64,000 nucleotides of DNA from CAIKMD01 sp035552195 (lineage in GTDB: Bacteria; Pseudomonadota; Alphaproteobacteria; ATCC43930; CGMCC-115725): positions 27,111 through 91,110 of the forward strand of contig DASZLU010000057.1 of the NCBI GenBank assembly GCA_035552195.1, in the 5' to 3' direction. The first letter of the stretch is position 1. Each line of letters starts with the position of its first letter. Positions 43,385-50,992 of the stretch are shown in pieces. The notes under the pieces were generated by a model. That model was not told the origin of the DNA, did not search any database, and saw only the letters and a list, made by a program, of their open reading frames with translations. Position numbers and translations under genes: made by a program.

Positions 43385-44333
43385 CGGCTCGGTCTGGACC
43401 GGCTGCGGCACGGTCTTCATGAAGGAATTCGCCGATCACCTCGGCAGCGGCCGCATGCGCGTGCTCGAATGGCTGGTGCTGCTCACCGGGATCGGCGCGG
43501 TCTACACCGCGATCCAGGATCTGAAGAACACGACCTCGCAGGACCCGTTTCTCTTCCTGCGCCTCTTCACCGACGCGCACGACCCGCTGCCGTCTTTCAT
43601 GGCGGTGCTGGGCTTCCTTATTCCGCTGGTCGCGATCGGCCTCGGCTTCGATGCGGTGAACGGCGAATTCAACCGTCGCACCATGAGCCGCATCCTGGCG
43701 CAGCCGGTCTATCGCGACGCGCTGCTGCTCGGCAAATTCTTCGCCGGCATCGCGACGCTCGGCGTGGCGCTGGTGACGCTGTGGCTCCTGATCATCGGTC
43801 TTGGCCTACTCACCCTCGGCGTGCCGCCGACCGGCGAGGAAGTGTTCCGCGGCATCGGCTTTCTCATCGTCTCGCTTGCCTATGGCGGGCTTTGGCTCGC
43901 CGTGGCAATGCTGTGCTCGGTGATCTTCCGCGCCGCCGCAACCTCGGCGCTGGTCGCGCTCGGCATCTGGCTGATGATGAGCGTGCTGTGGCCGCTGCTC
44001 TCGCAATTCATCACCAGCGCGATCTTCCCGACGACGCAGCTCAACCTCATCATGGGCCCGAGCTACGAGCAGCTCATGCTGCAGCAGACCCTGGCGCGGC
44101 TCTCGCCGAACACGCTCTATGCCGAATCGCTCTTGGGCATCATGCATCCATCGACCCGCGCCCTCGGCCCGGTGTTCATGGAGCAGTTACAAGGCGCTGT
44201 GATGGGCAATCCGCTGCCGCTCGGCCAGAGCCTTCTGCTCGTCTGGCCGCAGGTAACGAGCCTCATCGCCGGCGTGATCGTGCTCTTCGTCGCCGCTTAT
44301 GTCGTCTTCCAGCGCCAGGAAGTCCGCGCTTAG
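43371..44333 (+). CDS. ABC-2 type permease
   Basis: A 320-residue inner-membrane protein with six or more hydrophobic segments. It has LIPLVAIGLGFDAVNGEFNRRTMSRILAQP split over helix 2 and the coupling loop, a hallmark of the NosY/ABC-2 permease group. ATG 43371 lies inside the ATPase gene, implying coupled translation. Its 3' end overlaps the convergent solute-binding protein gene by 4 bp. Confidence 0.88.
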   Translation: MARRSGSVWTGCGTVFMKEFADHLGSGRMRVLEWLVLLTGIGAVYTAIQDLKNTTSQDPFLFLRLFTDAHDPLPSFMAVLGFLIPLVAIGLGFDAVNGEFNRRTMSRILAQPVYRDALLLGKFFAGIATLGVALVTLWLLIIGLGLLTLGVPPTGEEVFRGIGFLIVSLAYGGLWLAVAMLCSVIFRAAATSALVALGIWLMMSVLWPLLSQFITSAIFPTTQLNLIMGPSYEQLMLQQTLARLSPNTLYAESLLGIMHPSTRALGPVFMEQLQGAVMGNPLPLGQSLLLVWPQVTSLIAGVIVLFVAAYVVFQRQEVRA

Positions 44334-45322
44334 CGGACGCCCGCCGCGCGCAAATAACGCGCATCGACGAAGCGCGCCGGCTTTGGCAGCGGCGTTTTCA
44401 GCACGCCCGCCTCGCCCATGAACGCGATCACTTGCGCCAGACCTTTCAGATCGAGTTCGCCGGCGCGCGGGATGACGCCGCGATCGGGCTGAAAATAAAG
44501 CGCGACGGTTTCGCGCGCGACCTTCTCGGAAACGCCGGTCGTCGCGACGATGGTCTTCGCCACGTCACCCTGATGCGCGGGATCGCGGAAATAGTCGAGC
44601 GACGCCGCAAAGCCGCGCAGAAATCCGATCAGCGCCGCGCGATTCTGCTTCGCCCAATCCGGCCGCACGATCAGCAGTTTGAATTCGAAATGCCGCACCG
44701 CGTCGGTGGAAAGCCCAAGCCGCCTGAAACCTTGGTCGACCGCAGCGAAATCCTCGGGCTGGCCGAGAGGCACCGCATCGCATTCGCCATGCTTCAGGCA
44801 ATCGAAGCGCACCGGCGTGCCGACCAGGGTCTTCACTCGATAGTCGTTCGCCTTGAGGCCGCGCAGCGCCAGGAGCTTGCGCGTCGAGATCGAGATCGTA
44901 TCGACATCGAGCGACAAGCCGATGGTGCGGCCTTTGAGATCGGCGAAGCTCTTGATCTCCGGCTTGGCGATGAGGCTGTAGATCGGATTGGCGTTCTCCG
45001 CCGCGACAGCCACCGCCTGCGAGTGGCCCTCCGCCACCGCCTGAATGAAATAGGGCGTTGCCGTCGAGCTGATCTCGACGTCGCCGGCATCGAGACGCTT
45101 CACCATCTGATCGGTGCCGCCCTCGAGCGGCACGAGCTGCACGTTGAGATGTTCGCGGGTAAAAAAGCCGTGCTGTGCGGCGATGGCATAGGGCACCGCG
45201 CCGATACTTTTCATCGTCGACGGCACTTGGCCGAGACGCAGCGTCGTATCCGCGCGCACGCCCGATACCGCCAGAAGCATCGCCGCCGACATGATCGCGG
45301 CTGCGAAAACCCGTTGCTTCAT
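44330..45322 (-). CDS. ABC transporter substrate-binding protein (NMT1/SsuA type)
   Basis: A 330-residue periplasmic receptor with a signal peptide (about 1-24, VRA-DTT) and the SsuA/TauA-like fold: VPYAIAAQHGFFTREHLNV, a first-lobe GDVEISSTATPYFIQAV, and DLKGRTIGLSLDVDTIS. GGGAGG lies 7 nt before ATG 45322. It is divergent from a Rieske oxygenase, with a perfect 29-bp palindrome between, so it likely binds the aromatic or sulfonate substrate of that oxygenase. No permease or ATPase for it is adjacent. Confidence 0.83.
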   Translation of the reverse strand: MKQRVFAAAIMSAAMLLAVSGVRADTTLRLGQVPSTMKSIGAVPYAIAAQHGFFTREHLNVQLVPLEGGTDQMVKRLDAGDVEISSTATPYFIQAVAEGHSQAVAVAAENANPIYSLIAKPEIKSFADLKGRTIGLSLDVDTISISTRKLLALRGLKANDYRVKTLVGTPVRFDCLKHGECDAVPLGQPEDFAAVDQGFRRLGLSTDAVRHFEFKLLIVRPDWAKQNRAALIGFLRGFAASLDYFRDPAHQGDVAKTIVATTGVSEKVARETVALYFQPDRGVIPRAGELDLKGLAQVIAFMGEAGVLKTPLPKPARFVDARYLRAAGVR

Positions 45323-45344
45323 CGCGCCCTCCCTTTCGGTCAAA

Positions 45345-45373
45345 ATAGCATGGCTCGCGCCGAGCCATGCTAT
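45345..45373. promoter_or_regulatory. Perfect 29-bp palindromic operator
   Basis: ATAGCATGGCTCG, a CGC centre, and CGAGCCATGCTAT form exact 13-bp arms. It sits between the divergent solute-binding protein gene (ATG 45322) and Rieske gene (ATG 45402), and its right end contains TATAGT (45371-45376), a likely -10 for the Rieske gene. A dimeric repressor or activator controlling both genes is inferred; no regulator gene is adjacent. Confidence 0.75.
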
Positions 45374-45401
45374 AGTTCTGCCACGACCAGGGAGAGACGC
45401 C

Positions 45402-46412
45402 ATGTTCCTCAAGAATTGCTGGTACATCGCCGCCGAAGCGCGCGAGGTGAGCCGCGCACCGCTGGGCCGCGTGCTGCTAGGCGAGCCGGTCGCGCTCTAT
45501 CGCCGCGAGGACGGCACGCCGGTCGCGCTGGAAGACCGCTGCTGCCATCGCCGCGCGCCCTTGCATAAGGGCAAGGTGATCGGCGACACGCTGCAATGCG
45601 GCTATCACGGCTTCACCTTCGATACGACCGGCGCCTGCGTCGCCATTCCGGGCCAGGATCGGGTGCCGCCGAGCGTCGCGGTGCGCGGCTATCCGGTCGT
45701 CGAGCGTCATCGCTATGTCTGGATCTGGATGGGCGAGAAGGATAAAGCCGATCCGGCGAGGATCCCCGATTTCTCGCAGAACGACGATCCCAACTGGGCC
45801 GCGGTCGGCGCCAATCTGCATGTCGAGGCGAATTACCTGCTGCTGGTCGAGAATCTGATCGACCTGTCGCATGTCGCCTTCGTTCATTCCTCGACCATCG
45901 GCTCGACCGAGGACACCAACGCGAAGCTGAAGCTCGAACGCGGCGACGATTTCGTACGCGTCATCCGCGATGCGCCCGGCATCTCGTGCCCACCCTCTAT
46001 GAAGAGCTTAGGATTTGCGCCGGTGGTCGATCAGACGAAGATCATCACTTTCACGCCCGGCTCCAACGTCTGGATCGATATCCCGACGCGCGACGCCGTG
46101 CCGGTCGAAGGCCGCAACGAGCCGATGCAGCGCCGCGTCATGATCCTCAACGCGATCACACCCGAGACCGATACGAGCTGCCATTATTTCTGGGTCAATG
46201 CGCGCGATTTCGATCAGGCGAACCAGGCGCGCTCCGACTTCTTCCTGAAGACCGTCACCACCGCTTTCAACGAAGACAAGGACATGCTGGAAGCGCAGCA
46301 GCGCGTGATCTCGCTGGATCCTTCGGCGCCGACGGTCAACGTCAACGCGGATTGGGGCGGCGTGCAGGCAACGCGCATGATGGCGGAGATGATCGCGGCG
46401 GAAGCGCGTTAG
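45402..46412 (+). CDS. Rieske oxygenase, VanA-like
   Basis: A 336-residue oxygenase subunit of a Rieske non-haem iron monooxygenase. The [2Fe-2S] ligands are Cys47-x-His49 and Cys66-x2-His69 (CGYHG). The mononuclear iron site is in NLIDLSHVAFVH. The overall layout and C-terminus (GGVQATRMMAEMIA) resemble vanillate O-demethylase VanA and toluenesulfonate TsaM. It would need a reductase (VanB type), which is not in the window. A likely role is O-demethylation or hydroxylation that feeds protocatechuate to the neighbouring lig operon. ATG 45402 follows GGGAGAG. Confidence 0.87.
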   Translation: MFLKNCWYIAAEAREVSRAPLGRVLLGEPVALYRREDGTPVALEDRCCHRRAPLHKGKVIGDTLQCGYHGFTFDTTGACVAIPGQDRVPPSVAVRGYPVVERHRYVWIWMGEKDKADPARIPDFSQNDDPNWAAVGANLHVEANYLLLVENLIDLSHVAFVHSSTIGSTEDTNAKLKLERGDDFVRVIRDAPGISCPPSMKSLGFAPVVDQTKIITFTPGSNVWIDIPTRDAVPVEGRNEPMQRRVMILNAITPETDTSCHYFWVNARDFDQANQARSDFFLKTVTTAFNEDKDMLEAQQRVISLDPSAPTVNVNADWGGVQATRMMAEMIAAEAR

Positions 46413-46439
46413 CGCTCGTCGCCCCCGCCGCCCGAAACA

Positions 46440-46465
46440 AAAGGCCCCGGTAACCCGGGGCCTTT
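46440..46465. terminator. Bidirectional terminator between the Rieske and ligC genes
   Basis: An 11-bp perfect stem AAAGGCCCCGG/CCGGGGCCTTT (46440-46450 with 46455-46465) with a TAAC loop separates the convergent Rieske (+) and ligC (-) genes. A/T flanks on both sides allow function in both directions. Confidence 0.8.
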
Positions 46466-46495
46466 CTCGATTGGACTGAAGCCGGCGCGCGAGCG

Positions 46496-47449
46496 TTACT
46501 TCTGCGAGTTCATCACCTTTTCGAGGCGATCGAGCGTGCGCATCGCTTCGAGGCAGTCTTTGACGCTCGATTTCGGCTGGCGCTTCTCTTTGATCGCGGC
46601 GAAGAATTCACGGTCTTCGAGCTCGATGCCGTTCATCGAGACGTCGACCTTCGTCAGGTCGATCACATTGTCCTTGCCGTCCGACAGATCGTCGTAATAA
46701 GCCTTGTAGGTGCCGTTATCGCCGATGTAGCGGAAGAACGAGCCTTGCTGCGCATTGTTGTTGAAGGACAATGACAGGGTAAGGATCGAGCCCGACTTCG
46801 GCGCCTTCAAGAGGATGCCCATATCCATCGCGATCTTGAGGTCGGGATGGTGCGGACCTTCGACCGCATAAGCGGCCGAGGGCAGCTCGCCGGTCTGCCA
46901 CTGGAAGAGATCGACGGTGTGACAGGCGTGATGCCACAGCAGATGATCGGTCCAGGTGCGCGCCTGGCCGGCCGCGTTCATGTTGGTGCGGCGGAAGAAA
47001 TAGGTCTGCACGTCCATCTGCTGGATCTTCAGCTCGCCCGCCGTGATCTTGTTATGGACGTATTGGTGGCTGGGGTTGAAGCGGCGGACATGGCCCGCCA
47101 TCGCGACGACCCCGGTCTGTTGCGCGACATGCAGGATCTCTTCGCTGTCGGCGAGGGTGTCGGCGATCGGAATCTCGATCAGCACATGCTTGCCGGCGCG
47201 CATCGCCTGGATCGCCTGCTCGGCATGGATCTGGGTCGGGCTGGCGATGATCACCGCCTCGATGCCCGGCTGCTTCAGCATCTCGCTGTAGTCGCTGGTC
47301 CAATGCGGGATCTTCCACTTCTTGGCGACTTCCTCGGTGCCGGCGGGACGGCCGCCGGCGAGCGAGACCACCTCGATGCCGGGAATGTTCTGGATCGCCT
47401 CGAGATGCTTGATGCCGAAGGCGCCTTGGCCGGCGAGCGCGATTTTCAT
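46496..47449 (-). CDS. ligC: 4-carboxy-2-hydroxymuconate-6-semialdehyde dehydrogenase LigC
   Basis: A Gfo/Idh/MocA-fold NAD(P)-dependent dehydrogenase, 317 residues, that oxidises the hemiacetal of the protocatechuate 4,5-ring-fission product to 2-pyrone-4,6-dicarboxylate. The N-terminal Rossmann motif GQGAFGIKHLEAI, the EIPIADT dinucleotide loop, and the LigC-specific QQMDVQTYFFRRTNMNAAGQ and TDHLLWHHACHTVDLF are seen. It is the last gene of the minus-strand operon, 12 bp after ligB. Confidence 0.93.
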   Translation of the reverse strand: MKIALAGQGAFGIKHLEAIQNIPGIEVVSLAGGRPAGTEEVAKKWKIPHWTSDYSEMLKQPGIEAVIIASPTQIHAEQAIQAMRAGKHVLIEIPIADTLADSEEILHVAQQTGVVAMAGHVRRFNPSHQYVHNKITAGELKIQQMDVQTYFFRRTNMNAAGQARTWTDHLLWHHACHTVDLFQWQTGELPSAAYAVEGPHHPDLKIAMDMGILLKAPKSGSILTLSLSFNNNAQQGSFFRYIGDNGTYKAYYDDLSDGKDNVIDLTKVDVSMNGIELEDREFFAAIKEKRQPKSSVKDCLEAMRTLDRLEKVMNSQK

Positions 47450-47461
47450 GTCTTCTGCCTC

Positions 47462-48304
47462 TTAGTGCGTGTTTTCGAGAATGAGATGACCGACCGCGGT
47501 GTTCGAGGCCGGGACGGTATAGAAGCGGTGCACCTGCTTCACCTGCTCGTCGAGCGCGCCGCGTGCGATCAGCCACATCACCAGCTCAATCCCTTCCGAG
47601 CCGGCCTCGCGGATATAATCGACATGCGGGATCTTGGTCAGCGCCACCGGATCGGCGACGAATTGGTCGAGAAAGCGATTGTCGAATTCCGAATTGATGA
47701 AGCCGGCGCGCGGCCCCTGCAATTGATGCGACATGCCGCCGGTGCCGAAAATCACGACGCGCAGATCCTCAGGGTAGCTGTCGATCGCCTTGCGGATCGC
47801 CTTGCCGAGCATGTAGCAGCGATGCCCGGTCGGCGGCGGATATTGGATCACGTTGACGCAGAGCGGAATGACCTTGAACGGCCACTCCTTCGGCTGGCCG
47901 GTCATCAGCGACAACGGCACGGTCAGGCCGTGATCGACTTCCATCTTGTTGACGATGGTCATGTCGAATTCGTCGAGGATGGTCGATTGCGCGATATGCC
48001 AGGCGAGATCGGGATGGCCCTTCACCATCGGCACCGGCCGCGGTCCCCAGCCCTCATCGGCGATGGGAAATTCCTCGGCGCAGCCCAGCGCGAAGGTCGG
48101 GATCACCTCGAGCGAGAAGGCCGAGGCGTGATCGTTGTAAACGAGGAACACGACATCGGGCTTCAGCTCGGCGATCCATTTCTTGGAAAATTCATAGCCG
48201 CCGAAGACGCGCTGCCAGTAGGGCTCGCCGCTTTTGCCGTTGTCGAGCGCCGCGCCGATCGCCGGCACGTGCGAGGTGGTGACGCCTGCGATGAGTTTAG
48301 CCAC
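47462..48304 (-). CDS. ligB: Protocatechuate 4,5-dioxygenase beta subunit LigB
   Basis: The catalytic subunit of the class-III extradiol dioxygenase that opens protocatechuate between C4 and C5. The 280-residue product shows the iron ligands His12 in TSHVPA and the later His in YNDHASAF, plus the conserved DEGWGPRPVPMVKGHPDL and GTGGMSHQLQGPRAG segments. The start is GTG 48304, inside the 3' end of ligA (8-bp overlap), so the two subunits are made in coupled fashion. Confidence 0.95.
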   Translation of the reverse strand: MAKLIAGVTTSHVPAIGAALDNGKSGEPYWQRVFGGYEFSKKWIAELKPDVVFLVYNDHASAFSLEVIPTFALGCAEEFPIADEGWGPRPVPMVKGHPDLAWHIAQSTILDEFDMTIVNKMEVDHGLTVPLSLMTGQPKEWPFKVIPLCVNVIQYPPPTGHRCYMLGKAIRKAIDSYPEDLRVVIFGTGGMSHQLQGPRAGFINSEFDNRFLDQFVADPVALTKIPHVDYIREAGSEGIELVMWLIARGALDEQVKQVHRFYTVPASNTAVGHLILENTH

Positions 48305-48704
48305 GGTTCTTCCATTCCGATTTGCTGCGATTGCCGTTGGGCGAACGGCCGCCGGCGAGCATCATCGCCGCATATTGCTCTTGCGTCGAGCCGGTCATCA
48401 GCGCGGCGAGATTCTGGAACGACAACCCGTCGGTCGCGCCGAGCTTCGAGGTGTAATAGATGTTGCCGCCGAGCTCGAGCATCCGGTTCCATTGCCGCTT
48501 CAACACCGCCTCGCGCTGGTCCGCCGCCATATGCGGAAAACGCTCGTCGATATATTTCGGTTCGTCGGCCTTGAAGGCCTTGCGGTTCTCGTCCTTCATC
48601 AGCGACATGCAGAACATGTTGAGCCAATAGCCCTGCCGGGAGGCCTGCGCATCGAAGACCTGCGTGCCGGGGATGTCGTCGTAAGGCTGCGTGTGGTCGG
48701 ACAT
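48297..48704 (-). CDS. ligA: Protocatechuate 4,5-dioxygenase alpha subunit LigA
   Basis: The small subunit of protocatechuate 4,5-dioxygenase, 135 residues. The LigA pattern is clear: YDDIPGTQVFDAQASRQGY, then LNMFCMSLMKDENRKAF and the C-terminal LAALMTGSTQEQYAAMML. ATG 48704 overlaps the ligI stop (TAATG) and has GGAG 8 nt upstream; TTG 48716 is a less likely start. LigA lids the active site of LigB. Confidence 0.95.
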   Translation of the reverse strand: MSDHTQPYDDIPGTQVFDAQASRQGYWLNMFCMSLMKDENRKAFKADEPKYIDERFPHMAADQREAVLKRQWNRMLELGGNIYYTSKLGATDGLSFQNLAALMTGSTQEQYAAMMLAGGRSPNGNRSKSEWKNRG

Positions 48705-49573
48705 TAGTTGCTCCAATAAAGCCGCATCGGATTGTCGACCAGCAGCTTCTTCTGCAGCTCGGCTGTCGGCGCGAATTTCGGGATCATATCGGTCAGGATA
48801 CCGTCATCCGGCATATGCGTCGTCATGTTGGGATGGGGCCAATCCGTGCCCCAGAGGATGCGATCGGGGAACCGCTCGGCGATGGCGCGCGCATAGGGCA
48901 CGACGTCGTCGTAAGGCGGGCCCTTCTTCGAGATGCGCTCCGGCCCCGTCACCTTCACATAGATCTTCGGGTTCCGGTCGAGAAGCTTCAAATAGGCCTG
49001 GAAGTCGGCATGGTCGACACCCTTCGACACGTCGGGGATCGACATGTGGTCGAGCACGACGGCGGTCGGCAGCGCCTCGATGAAGGGCGTGATGGTCGGC
49101 AGGCTCGGCGCCTCGAAATAAACCACCGTGTGCCAGCCGAGCGGCTCGATCTTCTTGGCGACACCGAGGAATACCTCGTGCGGCGTTGCATCGACGAGAC
49201 GCGGCAGGAAGTTGAAGCGCACGCCGCGCATCCCGGCCTTGTCCATGTCCTTCAGCTCGCCGACATCGATCGACGATTTCACCACGGCGATGCCGCGCGC
49301 CTTGCCGTTGGAATTGACCATCGCATCGATGGTCGCGGTGTTGTCGGTGCCGTGGCAACTCGCCTGGACAATGACGTTGCGCGAGAAGCCGAGGAAGTCG
49401 CGCAGCTTGAAGAGCTCTTCCTTCGGCGCATCATAGGGCGTGTATTTGCGCTCGGGTGCGAAGGGGAATTTCGCCGCCGGGCCGAAGACATGGCAATGCG
49501 CGTCGACCGCGCCAGGCGGCGGCACGAATTTCGGCTTGGTGGGGTTGAGACAATAGGAGTCGAAATCAGCCAT
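48704..49573 (-). CDS. ligI: 2-pyrone-4,6-dicarboxylate hydrolase LigI
   Basis: An amidohydrolase that opens 2-pyrone-4,6-dicarboxylate to 4-oxalomesaconate. The 289-residue product shows PPPGAVDAHCHVFGPAAKFP near the N-terminus (HxH), the conserved Arg/His loops GVRFNFL and VLDHMSIPD, and WGTDWPHPN with the catalytic Asp, all typical of LigI. It is coupled to both neighbours by TAATG overlaps (pcaC upstream, ligA downstream). Confidence 0.93.
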   Translation of the reverse strand: MADFDSYCLNPTKPKFVPPPGAVDAHCHVFGPAAKFPFAPERKYTPYDAPKEELFKLRDFLGFSRNVIVQASCHGTDNTATIDAMVNSNGKARGIAVVKSSIDVGELKDMDKAGMRGVRFNFLPRLVDATPHEVFLGVAKKIEPLGWHTVVYFEAPSLPTITPFIEALPTAVVLDHMSIPDVSKGVDHADFQAYLKLLDRNPKIYVKVTGPERISKKGPPYDDVVPYARAIAERFPDRILWGTDWPHPNMTTHMPDDGILTDMIPKFAPTAELQKKLLVDNPMRLYWSN

Positions 49574-49977
49574 TACTTCTTTTCCTCACGGGCTTTGGCA
49601 TCCATCTCGGCGAACACCTCGTTGGCGCGATTGAAAGCCGACATCGCCGCCGGCACGCCGGCATAGATCGACGCCTGCAACAGAACTTCCTTCACCTCGT
49701 CGCGGCTGACGCCGGTATTCGGCGTCAGGCTCAAATGCGTCGTGAGCTCGTCGTAGCGGCCGAGCGCGGTCAGCATCGCGATGGTCAGCATGTGGCGCGT
49801 CTTCTTGTCGAGGCCGGGCCGCGCCCAGACCTCGCCGAAGGCGTATTGATTGACGAAATCCATCCACTCCTCGGTGAATTCGGTACGGCGGCGCATCGCC
49901 GGCTCGTACTGCTCGCCCATCAGCCATTTGCGCGTCTCGACGCCGCGCTTGAATATCTCGCTGTTCTTGTCGACCAT
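49573..49977 (-). CDS. pcaC: 4-carboxymuconolactone decarboxylase PcaC-like
   Basis: A 134-residue CMD-fold protein with the PcaC pattern: GVETRKWLMGEQYEPAMRRR start, FVNQYAFGEVWARPGLD, TALGRYDEL and the C-terminal EVLLQASIYAGVPAAM. In the beta-ketoadipate (3,4-cleavage) route PcaC converts 4-carboxymuconolactone to 3-oxoadipate enol-lactone. Here it is in an operon with 4,5-cleavage genes and no pcaGH/pcaB is visible, so its actual substrate may differ. Overlaps ligI by TAATG. Confidence 0.88.
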   Translation of the reverse strand: MVDKNSEIFKRGVETRKWLMGEQYEPAMRRRTEFTEEWMDFVNQYAFGEVWARPGLDKKTRHMLTIAMLTALGRYDELTTHLSLTPNTGVSRDEVKEVLLQASIYAGVPAAMSAFNRANEVFAEMDAKAREEKK

Positions 49978-49980
49978 GGC

Positions 49981-50781
49981 TTAGCCCTTTTGCGAAGCGA
50001 GGAACTCGCTGAGCGCGCGCGTCACCTTGTCCGCCTGCTCGATGGGCGAGATATGCGCGGCTTGCGGAACGACCTTGAGGATCGAGCCCCTGATCGATTT
50101 GTTGAGCGCCTCCGCCGAGGCGACGGGCGTCGAGGGATCTTCTTCGCCGACAATGATCAGGGTCGGACAGGCAATCTTCGGTCCATCTTCGCGCAAATCC
50201 ATATTGCGGATCGCGGTTGCGCAGCCGAGATAGCCGTCGAAGGGGGTGCGGCGATACATGTTGCCGATGCCCGCCATCGTCGCGGCTTCCCGCTCGCGAT
50301 AGGCCTTGGTGAACCAGCGCTCCATCGTGCCGGCGGTGGTGACATCGATGCTGCCGGCCTTGCGGATCGCCGCCATGCGCTCGTCCCAGACCGAGGCCAC
50401 CATGTTGGCCGCCGTGTCGCAGAGCGTCAGCGAGGCGACGAGCGCCGGCGCCTTCGCCGCCAGGCGCTGCCCGGCCATGCCGCCGAGCGAAATGCCGCAG
50501 AAATGGAAGCGGGAAATGCCCAGCGCCTTGGCCAGCGAAGCCGCGTCGTCGGCCAGCATATCCATCGTGTAGCCGGCCACGCCGGCATCGGGCGCGTCGC
50601 TGAGGCCATGGCCGCGCGTGTCATAGCGCAGCACCCGGTATTGGCCGCGCAGCGCCGCCGCCTGCGCCTCCCACATTTCGAGGCTGGTGCCGAGCGAATT
50701 CGAGAGCATCACCACCGGCGCGCCGGCCGGTCCTTCGAGGACATAATGGAGGGTGATATCGCCGGCGCGGACGAACGGCAT
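49981..50781 (-). CDS. pcaD: 3-oxoadipate enol-lactonase PcaD-like
   Basis: An alpha/beta hydrolase of 266 residues resembling PcaD: YVLEGPAGAPVVMLSNSLGT, YDTRGHGLSDAP, the nucleophile elbow CGISLGGMAGQ, GEEDPSTPV with the Asp, and AAHISPIEQ with the His. It would hydrolyse 3-oxoadipate enol-lactone to 3-oxoadipate, the step after PcaC. It is first in the six-gene minus-strand operon. GGGAG precedes ATG 50781. The 211-bp spacer to the divergent MetE-like gene contains CTGCG/CGCAG half-sites (50840-50858) that could bind a regulator. Confidence 0.87.
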   Translation of the reverse strand: MPFVRAGDITLHYVLEGPAGAPVVMLSNSLGTSLEMWEAQAAALRGQYRVLRYDTRGHGLSDAPDAGVAGYTMDMLADDAASLAKALGISRFHFCGISLGGMAGQRLAAKAPALVASLTLCDTAANMVASVWDERMAAIRKAGSIDVTTAGTMERWFTKAYREREAATMAGIGNMYRRTPFDGYLGCATAIRNMDLREDGPKIACPTLIIVGEEDPSTPVASAEALNKSIRGSILKVVPQAAHISPIEQADKVTRALSEFLASQKG

Positions 50782-50992
50782 GAGCAGCTCCCTTATTGGC
50801 TTTGGCCGGATTGATGAGGAGAGGAAATTAGCTCTTCTGCTGCGAAATTCCAGCGCAGGCACCGCCCACGGCTTGAATTTGCGATTGCCCACCAACAGGA
50901 TGCGGAATTCTTTTTGGCGGGCACGCCTATAGCCGCCACACCAACCCTATGTGCGTGCCTGACCGGATAATCAAAACCTGGAGAGCATCGTT

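Noticed and set aside
50782..50992. A cobalamin or SAM riboswitch upstream of the MetE-like gene
   Set aside because: No conserved riboswitch core was recognised in the 211-bp spacer.
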